In this document: piece after piece, positions 30,312 to 37,694 of the stretch
Numbering within the stretch: the first letter of the stretch is position 1
Layout of the letters: every line of letters begins with the position of its first letter
From: CAYPUT01 sp046541715
Lineage (GTDB): Bacteria; Spirochaetota; Spirochaetia; DSM-27196; PWMO01
DNA length: 41,048 bases
Direction of reading: 5' to 3'
NCBI GenBank assembly: GCA_046541715.1
Contig: JBKHCS010000015.1
Coordinates: forward strand, 1-41,048
Position numbers and translations under genes: made by a program
Notes under the pieces: generated by a model
What the model was told of the DNA's origin: nothing
The model's database searches: none
The model's input: only the letters and a program-made list of their open reading frames with translations

Positions 30312-32750
30312 ATGCTGGATACAATAAAGAACGAATCGCTAACGTACGTCGGCAAGCCGACGGAGCGAATAGACGTAAAGGAAAAGGTAACCGGACAGGC
30401 GGTCTACGTCAGCGACATGGTACTCCCCGGGATGCTCTACGCCCGGGTCAAGCAGAGCCCCCACGCCAGGGCCCGGATTAAGTCGATCGATACCTCGAAG
30501 GCCGCGGCGCTCCCGGGAGTCCGGGCCATCGTTACCGGGGACGAACTGGACTACACCCTCGGACTCTACGTTGTCGACAAGGCCATTCTCGCAAAGGGCG
30601 AGGTACGTCATTACGGAGAAGGAGTTGCTGCTGTCGCCGCGGACACCTTGGCAACGGCCCAGAAGGCGGTAGACCTAATCGAGGTCGACTACGAAGTCCT
30701 GGAGCCGGTTCTGCATCCGTTAAAAGCCCTCGAGAAGGATGCCCCCTTGGTTCACCCGAAGCTCGGGGAATACGACTACATGAAGAGCTCCTTCACGCCG
30801 ATACCGGGGACCAACATCGCCAACCACACCAAGCTCCGCAAGGGGGACGTCGAGAAAGCCTTCGACGAGGCGGAATGGGTCCTCGAGCGGGAGTACACGA
30901 ATCCGTCGGTTCAGCACGTTCCGATGGAGACCCACGTAGCGATCGTCAGCTGGAAACACGGCGACGAGGTAACCATCTGGAGCTCCGCCCAGTCTCCCTT
31001 TACGGTGAGAAACCTTTTCTGCGTCGCCTTTGGACTTCCTCACCGGAACGTCCGGGTTATCGTTCCCTACGTCGGGGGTGGTTTCGGAGGCAAGGCAGGG
31101 ATCGGGATCGAGCCCTTGGTCGCGGTTCTTTCGAAGAAGGCCGCCGGGCGCCCGGTTAAGCTTCAGGCTACCCGGGAACAAGAGTTCAACATGCTTCCCT
31201 GCCGGAGCCAGCTGACCTACAAGATCAAGACCGGCGTTTCGAAGGAAGGGAAGATTCTGGGTCAGGAGATGACCATGTACTGGGACTCCGGGGCATACGC
31301 GGACTACGCCGTAAACGTGACGCGGGCCTCCGGATACTCGGCGGCGGGTCCCTACGAAATTCCCAACGCAAAGGTCGACGCCTACACGGTCTACACGAAC
31401 AAGGTCTACGGTACCGCGTACCGGGGTTTCGGGCACGTGGAGTTCCATTGGGGCCTCGAGCGCCACATGGATCTGGTCGCCCGGGCAATCGGGATGGATC
31501 CTCTGGAGTTTCGAAAGCGAAACGCTCTCCGTCCCGGTTCGATAACCCTGACGGGGGAACACATCTCGGAGAACCATGGGAACGTCTTGGCGTGCATCGA
31601 TAAGGCCGCCGAATCGATCGGCTACGGAACCCTCACCGAGGAAGAAAAGGCCCGGGAAGCCCGGACCGGTATGAAGATCGGAAAGTCGGTTGCCGCCCTC
31701 CACAAGGCTCCGGCGATGCCCTCCTTTACCGCGACGGTGGTTATCCTCAAGATCAACGAAGACGGGACAGTCATCGCCAACCTCTCCCTCGTGGACTATG
31801 GGCAGGGAACCTACACCTCGATCGCACAGATAATCGCCGAGCGACTCCGGTTCCCGATCGAACGGGTCAAGGTCGCCTTCGAATCCGACACGGACCGGGA
31901 CCCCTACGATTGGCAGACCGTCGCGTCGAAGGGGCTCCTCCTAAGCGGAAACGCGGCGATTCTCGCGGCGGAGGACCTTCTCAAGAATGCCTACGACGTT
32001 GCCTCCCGGGTCTTGCGTTGCCAGGAGGTTGACCTGGACCACGACGCGGACAAGGTCTTCCTTAGGCATCATCCCGACTCCTTTGTAACCTTCAAGCAAA
32101 TGGCGATGGGGTACGCCTTTCCCAACGGCAACGCCATCGGCGGCCCCCTTGTCGGGGTCGGCCGGTACATCGCCCAGGGCCTTACCTTTCTCGACAAGGA
32201 GACGGGGCAGGGACTACCGGCCATCGATTGGACCTACGGTGCCCACGGGATGACGGTGGAGGTCCACCCCGAAACCGGAGAGTACAACGTTCTCAAGGTG
32301 GCCTCGGTGTTCGACGTCGGCCATGTCATCAACCCGGACGAGGTCCGGGGGCAGGCGATCGGCGGGATGATTCAGGGCCTCGGAACGGCGGTCTGCGAAG
32401 GGTACATCTACGACGAGAGGGGGCGCCTCTTGAACCCCTCCTTTACCGACAACAAGATCCCGACGGCGGCAGACATGCCGCTGGAAATCGAGGCCCACAC
32501 GGTCGAAACGCCCCAGATCGACGGGCCCTTCGGCGCCCGGGGCGTCGCCGAGCATTCGATGATCTCGGTGGCTGCGGCGCTGGGGAACGCAATCCAGCAA
32601 GCCACCGGGGCCGAGCTTACGCACATGCCGATCCGCTACGAGGATGTCTGGCGGGCCCTCCGGAAGAAGGAGCCGATCGACAACTGGATTACCAAGAGTC
32701 CCTTCGGCAGCTGTAAGTCGGCCCCGGAGATCGCGAAAGAAGAGTGTTGA
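30312..32750 (+). CDS. molybdenum hydroxylase 2, large (Mo-cofactor) subunit
   Basis: An 812-aa large subunit. The cofactor motif VGGGFGGK is at 254-261, YRGFGH at 370-375, and the catalytic Glu in GVAEHS at E747 (hydroxylase 1 has GLGEQG). The C-terminal tail beyond residue 785 is longer than in hydroxylase 1. Shared segments such as SGAYADYAVNVTRA and PNGNAIGGPLVG-GRYIA show that the two enzymes are paralogues of one subfamily, so they may act on related substrates, for instance uracil versus thymine, or two positions of one ring. The ATG at 30312 is 2 nt after the previous stop; GGGAG precedes it. It converges on the THEP1-like gene. Confidence 0.92.
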   Translation: MLDTIKNESLTYVGKPTERIDVKEKVTGQAVYVSDMVLPGMLYARVKQSPHARARIKSIDTSKAAALPGVRAIVTGDELDYTLGLYVVDKAILAKGEVRHYGEGVAAVAADTLATAQKAVDLIEVDYEVLEPVLHPLKALEKDAPLVHPKLGEYDYMKSSFTPIPGTNIANHTKLRKGDVEKAFDEAEWVLEREYTNPSVQHVPMETHVAIVSWKHGDEVTIWSSAQSPFTVRNLFCVAFGLPHRNVRVIVPYVGGGFGGKAGIGIEPLVAVLSKKAAGRPVKLQATREQEFNMLPCRSQLTYKIKTGVSKEGKILGQEMTMYWDSGAYADYAVNVTRASGYSAAGPYEIPNAKVDAYTVYTNKVYGTAYRGFGHVEFHWGLERHMDLVARAIGMDPLEFRKRNALRPGSITLTGEHISENHGNVLACIDKAAESIGYGTLTEEEKAREARTGMKIGKSVAALHKAPAMPSFTATVVILKINEDGTVIANLSLVDYGQGTYTSIAQIIAERLRFPIERVKVAFESDTDRDPYDWQTVASKGLLLSGNAAILAAEDLLKNAYDVASRVLRCQEVDLDHDADKVFLRHHPDSFVTFKQMAMGYAFPNGNAIGGPLVGVGRYIAQGLTFLDKETGQGLPAIDWTYGAHGMTVEVHPETGEYNVLKVASVFDVGHVINPDEVRGQAIGGMIQGLGTAVCEGYIYDERGRLLNPSFTDNKIPTAADMPLEIEAHTVETPQIDGPFGARGVAEHSMISVAAALGNAIQQATGAELTHMPIRYEDVWRALRKKEPIDNWITKSPFGSCKSAPEIAKEEC

Positions 32751-32760
32751 GACGAGCGTG

Positions 32761-33357
32761 CTAAGAGAGGGCTTCCCCGGCGCGCCGGAGAAGCCGCTGC
32801 AACTCGGGGCCGTCGTCGACGGCTCCCGGTTCGACCTCAATCACGGTGGTAGCGCCCACCCGCCCCGCAAGGGCGCTGAGAAGACCCGGACGAACGACGA
32901 CTACCCCTCGGTGGAGCCCCGGAAGGCGGGAAAGAATCTGGGAGTAGCCTCGACCGAGCTTCAGCTCCAGGGGACCGACCTCGTCCAATATAAAGAGCCC
33001 TTCCTTCTTTAGGTTGACAAAGGCCTCTTCAAACCGGCTCTCCGCGAGGCGGAACGCCGCGCCGGAAAAGACCCAAGGTCCGAGGGCGTCGCCTGTCCAA
33101 TCCGGAGCGGCGTCCCTTCGGCGCGCGAGGGGCAGGCCCCGGCTTACAATCAGACCCCCGGCCGCGGAGTCATGCGGCGGCGGAGTCTGCAAGATCTCCA
33201 GGTCGTAACCTGTGTCGTCGGGTAGACGGCGTGACAAAAAGGCGAGGCTTCTTTCGAAGGAGCGGCAAACCGGCGCGTCGGCGGTCAACGAGCGGAGGAG
33301 CAACCCGGCGAAAGTCGTCTTTCCGGCTCCCCGGGGACCCGTTACGAAGACGAGCAC
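32761..33357 (-). CDS. THEP1-like nucleoside-triphosphatase
   Basis: A 198-aa P-loop NTPase. Walker A GPRGAGKTT is at 7-15 and the Walker B region FILDEVGPLELKLGRGY matches the THEP1/NTPase_1 family. The middle carries GGLIVSRGLPLARR and an AFRLAESRFEEAF helix. Family members hydrolyse nucleoside triphosphates in vitro, with biological roles unclear; some relatives occur near molybdenum-cofactor genes. It follows the 676-aa unknown gene by 9 nt and probably shares its transcript, so a link to the hydroxylases is only positional. Confidence 0.75.
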   Translation of the reverse strand: MLVFVTGPRGAGKTTFAGLLLRSLTADAPVCRSFERSLAFLSRRLPDDTGYDLEILQTPPPHDSAAGGLIVSRGLPLARRRDAAPDWTGDALGPWVFSGAAFRLAESRFEEAFVNLKKEGLFILDEVGPLELKLGRGYSQILSRLPGLHRGVVVVRPGLLSALAGRVGATTVIEVEPGAVDDGPELQRLLRRAGEALS

Positions 33358-33366
33358 GGCCGGAAG

Positions 33367-35397
33367 CTACTGTTTACCTAGGACGGTAATCATGTAGAGC
33401 TCGAGATAGCGGCGAAGAGGTTCTTTTTGCCGGACTTCGCTAAAAGCGTCGTTCTGGGCAAGTTTAGCCGATAGCTCTCGGATCCGTTCCCGATCGGGAG
33501 GGACCAGCCGGGCGCCCACCCTCATTCGACGCAAAAAATCCCTCACGAGAGAATTAACATCCTCGACGAGATTCTGCCGGGCCAGGGGATCCAAGAGAGG
33601 ATTCCATTTTTCGGCGAGCTCCTCGAGGGTCGCCTTAACAGTTCGCCCGGGGGCAACGTACTCTTCCTGGAGTTTCTGAACCGTTTCCCGGAACGCGATC
33701 GACTGGGCCTTCCGCGTGTTGGTCGACGGACTCGCCGGAGCGGCGACGCCGCCTCCGGTACTCCCTGCGGCGGGACGGGAGCCGAACTGCATGGTTCCTT
33801 CCTCGAACTGATCGATCGGAGGAGCGCCCGAAGCATCGCCGGCCGCCGGGGATCCGGATTCCGACCGTTGCTTCCGACGCTTCTTCTGTGCCTTCGGGTC
33901 GCCGATCATCAACGCAATAAAGAACTTGACGATTCCTCGGAAGAGCGGAAACGCCTGCCAGAAGGGCAGCAGAATCTTCGCCTGCCGGTAGAGCTCCCTT
34001 CGGTCGAGCTTCAGCACCTCGAAGGCGGGTCGGACGCCACGGTTCTTCGGATCGAGAATCCGGGTTATCTCGTCGGCTGCAGCTTTCTGCGGTTTCTGCT
34101 CCCGGACACAGACCGACAGAAGGTCGTAGCTCAAAAGACCCGAGACGATCGGTTCCTGGGCCCTTAGCCTGCTACTCACCTCGTCGGCGAAGGGCTGGTC
34201 TTCGAGCATGATTTTGGGCTTTTCGTCGTTTTCCAGTGCCTTCTTAAAGAGGCCGACGTAGTAATCCTGAAACTCGCGGGAGATCTCGTACAGCGCTTCG
34301 ATGAGATACCGTAAGACAGACTCTTTCCGGATGTAGTAGTCCTTGTCGTCGGTTCCCTTAAAACGAATGAGCTCCGGAAGTGTCTCGTCCTCCTTCGGCG
34401 TTAGCCGCTTCCGGAGATGCTCGTTCATTTCTTCGACGGTACAATGCTTGGCAAGGGGGATACCCTTGGAGTCGGTAAACCCGTAGATGTCGCTGGTGCT
34501 AAAGACGTAGGGAGGCTTCTTGAGGTTGTTGTCTATGCCCCGGAGCGCCGTTTCCGTTTCCCGCTTCTTCTGGACAATCGCTTTGTGAAAGACGTTGTAG
34601 TAGCCGAGGAGATAGGCGGCCTGCTCGTAGTCGTAATCCTCCTGAAGCTTGTCTTTCTTCTTACTGAACTCCTTTACGACAACGCTGCACATGGTCGTCC
34701 ACACGTGAAAGGTAAAGTCGTTAGGGAAGAGTACGGAGTTGAGAGCCTCACTTGGGTTCGTTTGGATCTTGTCGAGAAACTCCTTGAGAGCCATGTCCCG
34801 GTTACGGAAGACGCCGAGGAGGCGACTTCGCATGTAACCGGCGTTCTTTTCTATCCGGAGATAGTTTCTCATCTTGTGCACCGCCAACTCCGGCAGGAAA
34901 CGGGCAAGGAGCTCATTGGTGCAGATGATGCTCCGAATTCCCTCGGGAAATATCAGACGGAGAACCTTCGTCGGCTTCTGGTCGGTCTTAGCCAGCCAAT
35001 CGACAAATTGCTCCTTAATGTTTACCGCGGTAATGCGTTGTTCCGGAAGAGAGAGGGGAAGGGACTCCTCGGTGGGAAAGGGCATATGCGTCTGAGCCTT
35101 GATCTTGCTATACGCTGCGTTAATGACCAATGGATAGAACTCGAGGTAGTCTATTTCGACGATACGGCCGCCCCGATACTCGAGGCTGCAGCGCCCCTCC
35201 TTCTCGAGGGACATAAGATGGGCCGCGAGAAGATCGGAGGTGTTGTCGTCCAAATCCGCGAGGTCCGGGAACTCCTCCGCGTACTTGGAAAGGTACTTAT
35301 CCGTAAAATCGAGAAGATCTTGGAAGGCAATGACCGCCTTTCGGGTCCTTTTCGTGTAGCTCTGGAGAATCCGAACTACATCTTGTGGCGTAGACAT
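33367..35397 (-). CDS. large hypothetical protein (676 aa)
   Basis: I do not recognise the family. The 676-aa product starts MSTPQDVVRILQSYTKRTRK and appears soluble, mostly helical and charged, with no signal peptide. A basic patch KAQKKRRKQR followed by a Gly/Ser/Ala/Pro-rich linker lies at roughly 520-590 and separates a large N-terminal region from a C-terminal helical domain ending LRRYLELYMITVLGKQ. No enzyme motif is visible. Codon use is like the neighbours. The ATG at 35397 is taken as the start; ATG 35406 is equally possible and neither has a Shine-Dalgarno. It may be lineage-restricted. Confidence 0.8.
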   Translation of the reverse strand: MSTPQDVVRILQSYTKRTRKAVIAFQDLLDFTDKYLSKYAEEFPDLADLDDNTSDLLAAHLMSLEKEGRCSLEYRGGRIVEIDYLEFYPLVINAAYSKIKAQTHMPFPTEESLPLSLPEQRITAVNIKEQFVDWLAKTDQKPTKVLRLIFPEGIRSIICTNELLARFLPELAVHKMRNYLRIEKNAGYMRSRLLGVFRNRDMALKEFLDKIQTNPSEALNSVLFPNDFTFHVWTTMCSVVVKEFSKKKDKLQEDYDYEQAAYLLGYYNVFHKAIVQKKRETETALRGIDNNLKKPPYVFSTSDIYGFTDSKGIPLAKHCTVEEMNEHLRKRLTPKEDETLPELIRFKGTDDKDYYIRKESVLRYLIEALYEISREFQDYYVGLFKKALENDEKPKIMLEDQPFADEVSSRLRAQEPIVSGLLSYDLLSVCVREQKPQKAAADEITRILDPKNRGVRPAFEVLKLDRRELYRQAKILLPFWQAFPLFRGIVKFFIALMIGDPKAQKKRRKQRSESGSPAAGDASGAPPIDQFEEGTMQFGSRPAAGSTGGGVAAPASPSTNTRKAQSIAFRETVQKLQEEYVAPGRTVKATLEELAEKWNPLLDPLARQNLVEDVNSLVRDFLRRMRVGARLVPPDRERIRELSAKLAQNDAFSEVRQKEPLRRYLELYMITVLGKQ

Positions 35398-35409
35398 ACG
35401 ATACATTGA

Positions 35410-35438
35410 ATAGTACACGGCGTAAATGGAGAGGACAA
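35410..35438 (-). promoter_or_regulatory. candidate promoter of the 676-aa protein gene
   Basis: On the minus strand TTGTCC (35438-35433), a 17-nt spacer and TACTAT (35415-35410). Transcription would begin near 35403, so the ATG at 35397 would be within about 7 nt of the 5' end. Confidence 0.4.
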
Positions 35439-35448
35439 GTAAGAAAAA

Positions 35449-35477
35449 TTGACATCTTTGGTGCCTGAGAGTAGAAT
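35449..35477 (+). promoter_or_regulatory. strong promoter of leaderless lipoprotein gene
   Basis: TTGACA (35449-35454), a 17-nt spacer and TAGAAT (35472-35477). Exactly 6 nt separate the -10 from the ATG at 35484, so the expected transcription start is the A of the start codon. Confidence 0.75.
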
Positions 35478-35483
35478 GCGGTG

Positions 35484-36053
35484 ATGACAAAAACCCGACC
35501 GATTCTTCTCCTTGTGACAACACTGGCATTGGCTATAGGATGTTCTACGGCGCCGGAGCCGCAACCGGAGCCCGCCGAAGAACCTGCTGAATCCCCGGAG
35601 GCAGAGGAGCCCGGCGTCGAAGAATTGACCCCGGAGCCCGACGAGGAGGCGGCTCCCGGAGACCATGAGATCGAAGTCTCGGTCGAGGTCTACGAGCGCA
35701 CCTTTTCCGAAATAGAAGAGACGATCGCAGAGCTCAACCGAGTAATACAGGCCCGGGATTTTCGGCGTTGGCAGGAGAACCTGACGAAGAAGTACGTCGA
35801 TACCTATTCGGATCCCGGGATGCTCCGGCAGGTCTCGGAGACACCGATTCTCGAACGGAACAATATCGAGCTGAACAGTCTTCGTGACTATTTCGATTGG
35901 GTTGTCGTTCCCAGCAGGGCCAACGCTCGACTCGACGACCTCCGGTTTATCCAGGACGACCAAGTCGAGGCCATCATGGAAGTCCGGGGCCGACAAGTCA
36001 TTCTCTACCAACTGACTAAGGTCGACGATGATTGGAAAGTCGACGTATTTTAG
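35484..36053 (+). CDS. hypothetical lipoprotein
   Basis: A 189-aa exported lipoprotein. The signal peptide has the lipobox LAIGC with the lipidated cysteine at about residue 20. A linker of some 40 residues made almost only of Pro, Glu and Ala follows, then a compact domain (about 60-189) with RVIQARDFRRWQENLTKKYVDTYSD and a C-terminal QVILYQLTKVDDDWKVDVF. That ending resembles SnoaL/NTF2-like or DUF4440-like folds in which a small domain finishes with a W-K strand, but I cannot assign it firmly. An apparent leaderless start lies right after a strong promoter; a GTG one codon earlier is less likely. Confidence 0.78.
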   Translation: MTKTRPILLLVTTLALAIGCSTAPEPQPEPAEEPAESPEAEEPGVEELTPEPDEEAAPGDHEIEVSVEVYERTFSEIEETIAELNRVIQARDFRRWQENLTKKYVDTYSDPGMLRQVSETPILERNNIELNSLRDYFDWVVVPSRANARLDDLRFIQDDQVEAIMEVRGRQVILYQLTKVDDDWKVDVF

Positions 36054-36061
36054 GCTATACT
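36032..36061 (+). promoter_or_regulatory. candidate promoter of HEAT-repeat gene
   Basis: TTGGAA (36032-36037), an 18-nt spacer and TATACT (36056-36061), overlapping the end of the lipoprotein gene. AGGAG (36080-36084) and the ATG at 36092 follow. Confidence 0.5.
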
Positions 36062-36091
36062 CTGACACGAGCTTCGTCTAGGAGACCGACC

Positions 36092-36808
36092 ATGAAACTT
36101 GTTCTTGTTGTTATAGTTGTTTTGTCGCTGTTCCTCGGAGGCAATGTCTTTGGACAGTCGGGTGACGGTTCCCAAAGAGAAGAGCAGACTATCGAAGAGC
36201 TCTACCTCAGCCAGGACATCGAGCTCCAGATTATTCGTGGCCAGGCGCTGTCGAACGATAGAGATTTAAAGTTTCTGGCTCTCCAGAGTATCCGTTCAAG
36301 CGTCGAAGACGGGACCCTTACCGAGGAAAACCCCGGGCTCTTCGTGATCCTCCAGGCCCTCGCAACCGAGGGGACCGCGCGTCAGGTTCGCTCGGAAGGT
36401 GCGGTAATCAATAACTATCCGGAGATTCGACGCCAGTCGGCTCAGCTTCTCGGGGAAATCGGCGGAGAACGGTCCCAACAGGTTCTTCTAACCATACTCC
36501 AGGAAGACCCGGAACCGATGGTTCTCGCGGAAGCGGTCTATGCCTTGGGTACCATCGGTATCAACGATGACAACGAGACACTGGAAAACATCGTGTTTAT
36601 GCTCCGCCGGGAAAACGCCCGGGAGGCTCCGGACAACAATCTCGCCTTTGCCTCTCTTCTCGCCTTGGAAAAGATCGCGGAAAGCCAAGGCGGAATCTCG
36701 GATCCGGAAGCCATCAACGTTGTCCTCGAGGTTGCTGCGGGAGCTTACGTCCGCGACGTGCGGCTGAAGGCCATCGACGTTATCAACAAGCTGCGGGGAA
36801 GGGGGTAG
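36092..36808 (+). CDS. exported HEAT-repeat protein
   Basis: A 238-aa protein with a Sec signal peptide (MKLVLVVIVVLSLFLGGNVFGQ) and then helical HEAT-like repeats, visible as RRQSAQLLGEIGGERSQQVLL, VLAEAVYALGTIGIND and VRLKAIDVINKLRG. Such repeats form a curved scaffold for protein binding. The start is fixed by AGGAG at 7 nt. The product should be periplasmic. The role is unknown; it may work with the lipoprotein just upstream. Confidence 0.82.
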   Translation: MKLVLVVIVVLSLFLGGNVFGQSGDGSQREEQTIEELYLSQDIELQIIRGQALSNDRDLKFLALQSIRSSVEDGTLTEENPGLFVILQALATEGTARQVRSEGAVINNYPEIRRQSAQLLGEIGGERSQQVLLTILQEDPEPMVLAEAVYALGTIGINDDNETLENIVFMLRRENAREAPDNNLAFASLLALEKIAESQGGISDPEAINVVLEVAAGAYVRDVRLKAIDVINKLRGRG

Positions 36809-36836
36809 GCGCGCCTCGCAGCTCGTTAACAGCAAG

Positions 36837-37496
36837 ATGTCTCGGTTCCTTGAACACGGTTTCCTACTTGCTCTACCGGTGGCGGCCATCGTTTCGGTGG
36901 GGATCATCGTTTTTGCGAATGCTTCGGTCTCCCGGTTTGCTCAGGGGTCCCTCTATTCGGATGCGAAAGAGATTCCGTACAACCAGGTCGGCCTCTTGTT
37001 GGGAACAAGCCGGTATCTCGGAAGCGGGCGGCCGAACCCCTACTTCGACAATCGGATTGACGCGGCCGGGGACCTCTACGCCGCTGGAAAGATCAAGATA
37101 ATCGTCGCAAGCGGAGACAACGCTCATCACTCGTACAACGAACCGGTTCTCATGAAGCAGGAGCTTCTAAGGCGAGGAGTTCCGGAAGGGGCGATTCTGC
37201 TCGATTACGCCGGCTTCTCGACGCTGGATTCCGTTATCCGGGTTCATCGGATCTTCGGCCAGGAACGCTTTACGGTTATCAGCCAGGAGTTTCACAACGA
37301 GCGAGCGCTCTATATCGCCCGTCATCATTCGCTTGAAGCTGTAGGCTACAACGCGCGTCCGATTTCGGGCCCCTTGGGAATCCGAACGAGCGTCCGGGAG
37401 TACCTTGCCCGGGTAAAGGCGGTCCTCGACGTCCACGTCTTGGGATCCGAGCCGCGTTTTCTCGGGGACCCGATTCCCATTCCGTCGGAGAGTTGA
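36837..37496 (+). CDS. sanA: SanA-family membrane protein (DUF218)
   Basis: A 219-aa SanA/YdcF-type protein with one N-terminal membrane helix (about 8-28) and a periplasmic DUF218 domain. The diagnostic segments GLLLGTSRYLGSGRPNPYF (52-70), IIVASGDNAHHSYNEP, LDYAGFSTLDSVIR and VISQEFHNERALYIA are nearly identical in pattern to E. coli SanA, which affects envelope barrier function and vancomycin sensitivity. The DUF218 fold is probably enzymatic on cell-wall precursors, but the reaction is not established. The stop codon lies inside the -35 region of the tRNA promoter. Confidence 0.9.
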   Translation: MSRFLEHGFLLALPVAAIVSVGIIVFANASVSRFAQGSLYSDAKEIPYNQVGLLLGTSRYLGSGRPNPYFDNRIDAAGDLYAAGKIKIIVASGDNAHHSYNEPVLMKQELLRRGVPEGAILLDYAGFSTLDSVIRVHRIFGQERFTVISQEFHNERALYIARHHSLEAVGYNARPISGPLGIRTSVREYLARVKAVLDVHVLGSEPRFLGDPIPIPSES

Positions 37497-37521
37497 CCGG
37501 TCCGGGGGGGCGGTCTATACT
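37493..37521 (+). promoter_or_regulatory. tRNA operon promoter
   Basis: TTGACC (37493-37498), a 17-nt spacer and TATACT (37516-37521), followed by a GC-rich discriminator (CTGGCGCG), typical of stringently controlled stable-RNA promoters. Transcription should begin near 37528, about 12 nt before the first tRNA. Confidence 0.75.
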
Positions 37522-37539
37522 CTGGCGCGATTCGTTTCT

Positions 37540-37612
37540 CGGGATGTAGCCTAGTGGCTAAGGCGCCTGCTTTGGGAGCAGGAGATCGCTGGTTCGAGTC
37601 CAGTCATCCCGA
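37540..37612 (+). tRNA. tRNA-Pro (anticodon UGG)
   Basis: A 73-nt cloverleaf. Acceptor CGGGATG pairs with CATCCCG, the D-arm is closed by GCC/GGC, the anticodon arm is CCTGC-TTTGGGA-GCAGG with anticodon TGG, and the T-arm has TTCGAGT. The discriminator is A and CCA is not encoded. The UGG anticodon can read all four proline codons when wobble-modified. Confidence 0.96.
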
Positions 37613-37619
37613 CGCACCG

Positions 37620-37693
37620 GCGTCCATAGCTCAGTAGGATAGAGCAGCGGCCTTCTAAGCCGCGGGTCGGGGGTTCGAATCCCTCTGGACGCG
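37620..37693 (+). tRNA. tRNA-Arg (anticodon UCU)
   Basis: A 74-nt cloverleaf. Acceptor GCGTCCA pairs with TGGACGC, the anticodon arm is GCGGC-CTTCTAA-GCCGC with anticodon TCT, and the T-loop is TTCGAAT. The discriminator is G and CCA is not encoded. It lies 7 nt after tRNA-Pro, so both come from one transcript. It reads AGA/AGG codons, which are rare in this GC-rich window. Confidence 0.96.
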
Positions 37694-37694
37694 A

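Noticed and set aside
6662..32750. Island as a classic xanthine/allantoin degradation cluster
   Set aside because: Molybdenum hydroxylases, the FdrA trio and carbamate kinase occur in purine pathways, but allantoinase, allantoate and ureidoglycolate enzymes are missing, the permease looks uracil-type, and a malonyl-type decarboxylase has no place in that route. It stays as the main alternative if those genes lie outside the window.
35484..35700. Pro-Glu-Ala stretch as a DNA repeat array
   Set aside because: The low complexity is in the protein linker of a lipoprotein; the DNA shows no regular repeating unit.
37540..37693. tRNA pair as an integration site for a mobile element
   Set aside because: No integrase, no repeated tRNA 3' end and no change in gene style on either side; the flanks are ordinary cellular genes.
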